Position numbers and translations under genes: made by a program. Positions 31,294 to 38,026 of a DNA stretch of 38,026 bases are shown one piece after another. Source of the stretch: Clostridiales bacterium. Its GTDB lineage: Bacteria; Bacillota; Clostridia; Lachnospirales; CAMVHY01. The number at the start of each line of letters is the position of its first letter. Positions within the stretch are counted from its first letter, which is position 1. Location: the NCBI GenBank assembly GCA_031265515.1, contig JAISCN010000029.1, positions 1-38,026 of the forward strand, in the 5' to 3' direction. The notes below the pieces were generated by a model, which made no database searches, was not told the origin of the DNA, and worked only from the letters and a program-made list of their open reading frames with translations.

Positions 31294-32268
31294 TTGGTGG
31301 CGATAGAAATCAAAAATATTGATGAAACAAAAGTTAAAGAATTCATAGGATTGATAAAAAATCATAAAGAAATTTTTATAATGGGTCACAAAAACCCCGA
31401 TGCTGATTGTTTTGGTGCCGCAGTATCTATTCTTGATTTTATAAATTCTTATAATAATAATTCTAAGATTATTTTAAATCACGTTTCGAGAAATATAAAA
31501 AATATTTATAAATATATAAATTTAAAAGAAAAATTTATTACTAAAAATAAAGATATAGACATTAAGTCAATAGATAATTTTTTGTTAGTAATAGTTGATA
31601 CAAATAGAGAATCTCTTGTTGAGAATAGAATAATTTTAAAAAAGAGTAAAGCAACAGTAATTTTTGATCATCACGAAGAATATTTTGATTCAATAAAGAA
31701 AGCTATTATTAGATTTCAAGACGTTGATAATTCATCGACATGCGAAATCATAACTGAGATCTGCTTTAGAAATAAAAAAATAAAAAAGAAAATCGCTAAT
31801 TTATTGCTAGCAGGTATAACAGTTGATAGTAAAAATTTTAGCATGAACACAACATCAATTACTCATGAGATTGCATCGTTTTTAATATTAAATAAAGCAA
31901 ATCCTTTGACTATAAAAAAACTCTTTCAACAGAATTTAAATAAATATAAAGAAAAATTAGACTCGATGAACAAATTAAAAATTATTAAAAAAAGTATTGC
32001 AATTATGACTACTGAAGATTCGTCATTAGTTGCAATACTTTCTGATGAGTTACTGAACATAAAAAATATAGAAACTTCTTTTGTTATATGTTTGTTAAAA
32101 AAAAAAATAATTATAAGTGCTCGAAGTTTAGGATCGATAGATACTCAAAAAATAATGCAAAAATTTAATGGCGGAGGTCACATAAATTCGTCCGCGGCTC
32201 AAGTAAAAAGCGATAATCCAAAAAAAATAATAACGCTACTAAAAAAAGCAATAAGAGAAAACTCTTAA
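31294..32268 (+). CDS. Stand-alone DHH-DHHA1 phosphoesterase, GdpP C-terminal-domain-like (putative c-di-AMP phosphodiesterase)
   Basis: FIMGHKNPDADCFGAAVS, VIFDHHEEYF, NSSTCEIITEI, LLLAGITVDSKNFSMNT, FNGGGHINSSAAQV; no N-terminal TM/PAS/GGDEF. Confidence 0.85.
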   Translation: MVAIEIKNIDETKVKEFIGLIKNHKEIFIMGHKNPDADCFGAAVSILDFINSYNNNSKIILNHVSRNIKNIYKYINLKEKFITKNKDIDIKSIDNFLLVIVDTNRESLVENRIILKKSKATVIFDHHEEYFDSIKKAIIRFQDVDNSSTCEIITEICFRNKKIKKKIANLLLAGITVDSKNFSMNTTSITHEIASFLILNKANPLTIKKLFQQNLNKYKEKLDSMNKLKIIKKSIAIMTTEDSSLVAILSDELLNIKNIETSFVICLLKKKIIISARSLGSIDTQKIMQKFNGGGHINSSAAQVKSDNPKKIITLLKKAIRENS

Positions 32269-32521
32269 TTTGTTTTTATTGTTTAAAAGTATTTTGTTAT
32301 TTAAATTCTCACTTTAAAAAATTTATAGAAAAATTTAAAAAAACTAAAAAAAATATAGTCAATTGATTTTTTTATCTTTTCTATGTTAAATACAAGACAC
32401 GAAGGGAATCTGGACATGATTTGCCGAAAGTCCTCTTATTACCATTTTTATTTTCTGACAAATTATTATAAAATAAATTTGTTTGCTGAGAGTTCTTTTA
32501 AACAAAAGGAGAAAAAAGTTC

Positions 32522-33249
32522 TTGGACAAACAGGGATTATTAATACTATGTCCTGTCACAGGAGGATTGTCAAAAAATGAACTCTCAGATAGAACAGATC
32601 GATCTTTCGAATCTTTGATGTATTGTCAGAAACACAAGAAAACAAAGACATTACAAACGCAATTTTAAATGAATATCACATGCCACATCTCACACATACG
32701 ATATTCTGTTTTTAAAAAATCAAACAGATGGTAGTTTATCTAATGAAGCTATGCCGTTGTCAGATAGACTACATCATTTTTTTGAAAGCAGCAAGACAAA
32801 ACCCTCGAAGTTCAGAAAGAGTAATTCAACTTATCGAAATACATATTGACGAAAAAAAATATCTTAACTACTTTCGCATTAAGATAAAAGATTTCACTAC
32901 GTCTAAAGACGTCAAAAGAAAAAGCTAAAACTTATGAAGACTTAAATCATCTAACAATAACACCAGTATCTTCTTCGATGAAACAATCGAACAATATCCA
33001 AGTTAAGAACATTTTTGCTTAAAACTTTGTCCACATATGTAGAAACTGGCGAAAATCTTCCGACAAGAGAGATTTTATTCGCTTTCACTGATTGCTTTAG
33101 AAATTCATTACATCTATGTAATTCTTGAAGAAGAAGTTTTTAAAAATAGATTTTGTTTGCTTATAACTACTTATATAATTGGTCATCATAGTGAAGATAA
33201 ATTAAATTAGAAGAGAGCTGATATGGTAAACGGCTTCCGTTCTTGCTGA
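32522..33249 (+). pseudogene. Decayed, internally deleted paralog of the adjacent 33408-34859 gene
   Basis: Collinear nucleotide/protein similarity: LKAARQNPRSSERVIQLIEIHIDEKK vs LKIVEKNPQSLEEVMQLIEIHINEKK; gatgaaacaatcgaacaatatcc...aaactttgtccacat vs aatgaaataatcgaacaacatca...aaactttgtccatga; shared 3' flank agaaatcaagaaaa(c/t)t(c/t)atctt. Confidence 0.85.
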
Positions 33250-33407
33250 CAGAGAAATCAAGAAAATTTATCTTATGGAAATTGACGCACGATCTTTATT
33301 TTAATAATGATAAAAATACAAAAAACATAATTTAATAAAATAAATGATATTTGATGATATAAGTTACCTATTAAAGAATTTTTTTAAATTAAGAGGGAAA
33401 AAGTTAT

Positions 33408-34859
33408 ATGGATAAAATTAAAAATGTGAATCTCCTACATCTTATTCCAGGATTAACAAAAGGTGAACTCTTAGAAAGAATGATAACAATCTTTCAGATC
33501 TTTGGTGTGTCATTAAAAACAAAAGAAGGCGAAAAATGCATAAACGAATTTTTATTTAAATATAGATCAATATTTCTTACACATTCAGGTATTGAATTTT
33601 TAGAAACGCGAGAATATAAAAACGAAAGTTTGTTTGGTGAAATGACACCGTTGTTAAGTGATTTGCGTCCATTTTTTTTAAAAATAGTAGAAAAAAATCC
33701 TCAAAGTTTAGAAGAAGTAATGCAACTTATTGAAATACATATTAACGAAAAAAAAATATTTGAATTAGATACAAAGTTACTTATTTTTTTCAGTGAATTT
33801 TTTAAATGCGATATTTCAGTTCTAGAAAATTTAGAAATCAAAAAATTCTGTCGATACTTTCAAAGATTATGTTCGCAATTTATAATTTATTCACAAAATA
33901 TACCAAATAAGCTACAAGCATTTATTTTGTTTTTACATGATTCTCCAGAATATCTTTGTTTGTTTTTAGATATTGTCAAATTAGATTTAATAAGAAGAGA
34001 GTTTGGAAGATTTGTACAAACAAGAGCTTTTGATGCTACTCAGGGAGGCATATTTTTAATTTTAATTATAGTAAATTTTTTTGATGCACTTCCTTCAGAA
34101 GATAGATCTCAAGTTTTTGATTGTGTTGTTCGCTGCATAGAGTATTCTCATAGTGGTTTGCCTATTGAAAATCCGGAAGTCATTATCGATTTTATGACAA
34201 AGCAATTTATTTTAGATACAGAAAATTTAGGAAGAACTTTAATGGGCCATAGACAAATGGTAGAAAGAACTTTAGTGGGTCCTAGACAAATGATTTCTTC
34301 GCTAGTAGTTATTGGTTTTATACAGCAGAACCGAGAGAAGTATATTAGGCAAGAAGTTATGACATATACAAAATCAATTCTTGCGGTAAATAGTATTCTT
34401 CTGATTTCTCAAGTATTAGAGCACGGTATTGAAAACTTAAGGAAAGGATATATACCATCTCATGGTAGAATTTTCTTTTGGTTACATTACACAGAAGCAA
34501 GTTTAGAAGAGGCAAAATTAGCAACTGGCATCTTAGCCAAAATATTTCCTTTCTTATTAGAAAATATTATAAAACTTAATGAAATAATCGAACAACATCA
34601 TAGATTCAAAGCATTTCTACCTGAAACTTTGTCCATGAGTGTAAAAGCTGGCTGGAGTTTTTTAGTGGAAAATTCACTTGTTTTTACTTCATCATTATAT
34701 TCAGAAATGTATCGTGCTCACGAGTTTTTCGGAAGAGAAGTTTTCAATAATTTTTGCCTGTTTATAGCTGCTTCTACTGTTGATAAACATAAGAAATATA
34801 ATGATATTGAAGTAAGTAGTCTAAGAGATCATTATGTGGAACGCTATAGCCCTCGTTAA
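33408..34859 (+). CDS. Orphan 483-aa predominantly helical protein, intact paralog of the upstream pseudogene
   Basis: Long intact ORF with ATG after aagagggaaaaagtt; conserved segments shared with the 32522-33249 relic; no family recognised. Confidence 0.82.
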   Translation: MDKIKNVNLLHLIPGLTKGELLERMITIFQIFGVSLKTKEGEKCINEFLFKYRSIFLTHSGIEFLETREYKNESLFGEMTPLLSDLRPFFLKIVEKNPQSLEEVMQLIEIHINEKKIFELDTKLLIFFSEFFKCDISVLENLEIKKFCRYFQRLCSQFIIYSQNIPNKLQAFILFLHDSPEYLCLFLDIVKLDLIRREFGRFVQTRAFDATQGGIFLILIIVNFFDALPSEDRSQVFDCVVRCIEYSHSGLPIENPEVIIDFMTKQFILDTENLGRTLMGHRQMVERTLVGPRQMISSLVVIGFIQQNREKYIRQEVMTYTKSILAVNSILLISQVLEHGIENLRKGYIPSHGRIFFWLHYTEASLEEAKLATGILAKIFPFLLENIIKLNEIIEQHHRFKAFLPETLSMSVKAGWSFLVENSLVFTSSLYSEMYRAHEFFGREVFNNFCLFIAASTVDKHKKYNDIEVSSLRDHYVERYSPR

Positions 34860-35050
34860 AAAGAAATCAAGAAAACTCATCTTTTAAAAATTCGTATACA
34901 ATCTTTTTTTCTTTTTTTATGCAATAGTAAGAAATTAAAATCTTTTATTTGTGTATCCTGCTTTTTTTACTCTTATCGTTTAATAAAAAGAAAAAATAAA
35001 CTAAAAATCTAAATTACATGTTCAATTTTTTTAGATTAAGTCAGATCTAA

Positions 35051-36199
35051 TTATTTTTTTATTAAATTTTTATAGATTCTTTCTATATTAACAACAAATT
35101 TTTTTGATGTTAAATCTTTTATATTTTTCTTAGCATGTTCAATCATTTCTTCTTTTTTAAAATTTTGATCGCTTATTTTATTTATTATATCTATAAGATC
35201 TTTTTTATTTTCAAACAGAAAACCGGTTTTAAAATTTTCAATTATTTTTAAGATGCTGTCGTCTTTTTTTGCTATTACTATTAAATCAGATGCGATAGCT
35301 TCTATATAAGTTAAACCTTGTGTTTCCGAAACTGAAGCTGTAGCAAAAACATTTGATATTTTATAATATAAATTTGTTTCGCTCCACGGTATTTCTCCAA
35401 CAAAAATAACTTCTTGATCAATTTTTAGATCATAAGCCAATTTTTTTAAGTTATTTAATTCTGGTCCGTCGCCGACTATTAAAAGTTTACAATTTTTTAT
35501 TATTTTTAATATATTCGGCATCGAACTAATCAAGAAATCTATGCTTTTTTCTTTTGCAACTCGACCTAAAAATAAAATCACAAAATCGTTTTTATTTATT
35601 CCTAAATTTTTTTTTAATTTCGATATATCGTTTTTTATTAAATCTTTAGAAAAAATTGACATATCTATTCCAGTAGGAACAACTTGAATTTCTTTTTTTA
35701 CACCATATTTTTTTAATAAATTAAAAGTTTTTTCAGTAGGTGCTATAACCACTTGAGCTCGATTACAAAACATTTTGCTAAATTTTTTTGCTATTTCTGA
35801 GGTTACTATCTTCCCATTTGCAATATAATGAACATAATCTTCGTACATTGTGTGATAAGTATGGACCATGGGAATATTAAAAATTTTAGATACAAGTTTT
35901 CCTAACCAACCAATAGAAAATTCTGTTTGTGTGTGTATAACATCGAGTTTAAGTTTTTTAATTTTCATAATTAATACTGGAGAGTAAAAAAAAGCAAATC
36001 TATATCCTGGAATAAAAACAAGTGGAAAACTTTTTAATCTAAAAATTTCCGGCTCTGATATTTTTATTTTTGGATTTGTGGTCGTAAAAATAAAGACTTT
36101 GTGTCCGCAAGACCGTAAACCTTTCTCAAGTATTCTTATAGAAGTAACAACGCCATTTATATGGGGATAATAAGTATCCGTAAAAATACCAATATTTAT
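35051..36199 (-). CDS. GT4-family glycosyltransferase; apparent ATA initiator
   Basis: Frame extends 77 codons upstream of the track start (ATG 35968) without a stop: INIGIFTDTYYPHINGVVTSIRILEKGLRSCGHKVFIFTTTNPK...FPLVFIPGYRFAFFYSPVLI-MKIKKLKLDVIHTQTEFSIG. C-terminal GT4 motifs LFLGRVAKEKSIDFLI, ASVSETQGLTYIEA. AAGGTG lies 7 nt upstream of ATA (36197-36199). Confidence 0.9.
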   Translation of the reverse strand: MNIGIFTDTYYPHINGVVTSIRILEKGLRSCGHKVFIFTTTNPKIKISEPEIFRLKSFPLVFIPGYRFAFFYSPVLIMKIKKLKLDVIHTQTEFSIGWLGKLVSKIFNIPMVHTYHTMYEDYVHYIANGKIVTSEIAKKFSKMFCNRAQVVIAPTEKTFNLLKKYGVKKEIQVVPTGIDMSIFSKDLIKNDISKLKKNLGINKNDFVILFLGRVAKEKSIDFLISSMPNILKIIKNCKLLIVGDGPELNNLKKLAYDLKIDQEVIFVGEIPWSETNLYYKISNVFATASVSETQGLTYIEAIASDLIVIAKKDDSILKIIENFKTGFLFENKKDLIDIINKISDQNFKKEEMIEHAKKNIKDLTSKKFVVNIERIYKNLIKK

Positions 36200-36299
36200 G
36201 TATAAACACCTTTTTAAAAATAATTTTTTTTATTAAATTTATTATATCTTTAAGTATTTTAGTTTATTAATTAAAACAAAATGTGATAGATTAAATTTT

Positions 36300-37715
36300 A
36301 TGATTAGAACTAGATTTGCTCCTAGTCCAACAGGTTATATGCATGTTGGAAACTTGAGAACTGCTCTCTTTTCTTATTTAATAGCAAAAAAAAATAACGG
36401 AAAATTTATTTTAAGAATAGAAGATACAGACCAAAAAAGATTTTTAAACGATTCAAAAGATTTTATATTTAAGACTTTAAAGCAAGCTGGACTAAAATAC
36501 GATGAAGGTCCCGATATTGGAGGAGAATTCGGTCCTTATATTCAAAGCGAAAGAAAAGAAATTTATCTTTATTTTGCTGACAAACTATTAAAAGATAAAA
36601 AGGCTTTTTATTGTTTTTGCAAGGCTAATAATAAAGATAAAAATATTTGTAGATGCGAAGAACTTGATGACAACGAGATAAATAAAAAAATTTTATCAAG
36701 AGAAAGTTATGTAATTAGACAAAAAATTTTTTGTGGCACAACTAAATTTGTTGATTTAATTTACGGTGAAATCACAATAAATAATACTGAACTTGACAAA
36801 CAAATATTAATAAAATCTGATGGATTTGCTACTTATAATTTTGCAAATGTTATAGATGACCACTTGATGAAAATAACTCACGTTGTTCGTGGATGCGAGT
36901 ATTTGTCGTCGACTCCAAAATATAATTTGTTATATAATTTTTTTAATTGGGAAATTCCAAAATATATTCATTTGCCTCTTATATTGAATAATAATGGTGA
37001 AAAACTATCAAAACGTCACGGTTCGGTATCCTTTGAAGATTTGATCAATCAAGGATTTTTACCTGAAGCAATAATAAATTACATAGCATTTTTGGGTTGG
37101 AGTCCTGATGATAATACTAAAGAATTATTTTATTTAAATGAATTAGAAAAAATATTCGATATAAAAAAAATTTCACGTTCGCCAGCAATTTTTGATATTA
37201 AAAAAATAACTTGGATGAATGGACAACATATAAAAAAACTTCCTGAAGAGATTTTTTTAAATTTTTCAAGAAAATATTTAGAATCAAAAATCGATGACAA
37301 AAATATAGACATTAAAAAATTGGCAAAATTCTCTCAAACTCGTATTAATTTTATTAATCAAGCTGGAGAGTTATTTGATTTTTTAAATAAAATAAAAAAC
37401 TATAGTATAGATCTTTTCAAAAGAGAAAAGATAAAATGTGATTTATATATATCTAATTTAGTTCTCAAAAATTCTCTTGAAATTTTTTGTATTATTGAAA
37501 AAGAAGACTGGAATGAAAAAAATCTGAAAGAAAAAATCTTAAAACTAATTGATAAATTAAATCTTAAATCAAGACAAGTTTTTTGGCCTATAAGAGTCGC
37601 GTTGTCTGGGCAAGAAAATTCCCCGTGCGGTGCTATTGAAATCGCAGAAATTTTAAAAAAAACAGAGACAATAAATAGAATCAAGATTGCAATAGATAAG
37701 ATAAATATCAAATAA
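36300..37715 (+). CDS. gltX: Glutamyl-tRNA synthetase
   Basis: MIRTRFAPSPTGYMHVGNLRTALFSYLIAKKN, RIEDTDQKR, HLPLILNNNGEKLSKRHGSVSFEDL. Confidence 0.97.
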   Translation: MIRTRFAPSPTGYMHVGNLRTALFSYLIAKKNNGKFILRIEDTDQKRFLNDSKDFIFKTLKQAGLKYDEGPDIGGEFGPYIQSERKEIYLYFADKLLKDKKAFYCFCKANNKDKNICRCEELDDNEINKKILSRESYVIRQKIFCGTTKFVDLIYGEITINNTELDKQILIKSDGFATYNFANVIDDHLMKITHVVRGCEYLSSTPKYNLLYNFFNWEIPKYIHLPLILNNNGEKLSKRHGSVSFEDLINQGFLPEAIINYIAFLGWSPDDNTKELFYLNELEKIFDIKKISRSPAIFDIKKITWMNGQHIKKLPEEIFLNFSRKYLESKIDDKNIDIKKLAKFSQTRINFINQAGELFDFLNKIKNYSIDLFKREKIKCDLYISNLVLKNSLEIFCIIEKEDWNEKNLKEKILKLIDKLNLKSRQVFWPIRVALSGQENSPCGAIEIAEILKKTETINRIKIAIDKINIK

Positions 37716-38026
37716 ATAAAAATTTTTAATTTCTAAAAAAAGTAATAGATTTTACTTTGAAAACTATTTGATTTTTAATATTTTTTATATAAAAACCCTT
37801 GTTATTTTAAACCGTCCGAGTATACTATCACAAAAAAAATAATCAAGAAAAATTTTAAAAATATTTTCTAAATAAAAAAAAAAATCACTTTTTTAAATGT
37901 CATCAAAATAAAATATTTTCAAAAAATAAAAAATAATATAGTCAAAATTACTATCAAATAGCAGAAGAAATAAATAAATATTTTGTTTAAAAAAGATATA
38001 AAGATAGATAAAAAATTATTTTGATA

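Noticed and set aside
35941-36000. Suspected frameshift at the poly-A/T run in the GT4 gene
   Set aside because: The run is 8 nt, and counting it carefully gives a continuous frame (GCT TTT TTT TAC TCT CCA ... ATG) of exactly 77 codons back to ATA.

Overview
The window is a very AT-rich bacterial segment. Its gene content (spoIIE, spoIID, groESL, rubrerythrin, V-type ATPase, dapL) points to a reduced-genome Clostridia/Firmicutes lineage, plausibly an endosymbiont; that assignment is inference. Recognisable genes: dnaB, three small-membrane-protein genes with a repeated Maff2/VirB2-like two-helix unit, an SH3-NlpC/P60 hydrolase, spoIIE, dapL, groES-groEL, rubrerythrin, tRNA-Glu(CTC), a C1A papain-like protease, a partial V-ATPase locus (G/H-like, C, I, K, F), lepA, glyA, dnaX, spoIID, ychF, a DHH-DHHA1 phosphoesterase, a GT4 glycosyltransferase and gltX. 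Between them lie orphan ORFs (left edge, 18.9-20.7 kb, 28.3-29.9 kb, 33.4-34.9 kb) and decayed coding relics. Main points for follow-up: (1) the five-unit Maff2-like membrane protein array; (2) dnaX and the GT4 gene, whose reading frames extend upstream of the ORF-track starts to the expected N-termini, where the initiator position reads ATT and ATA, each behind a Shine-Dalgarno-like sequence; (3) an expanding and decaying orphan helical protein family, with a clear pseudogene next to an intact paralog and an unlisted repeat-containing ORF at the left edge; (4) a possible structured RNA or MITE-like element at 20874-21044; (5) a V-ATPase locus with no E, A, B or D genes in the window.
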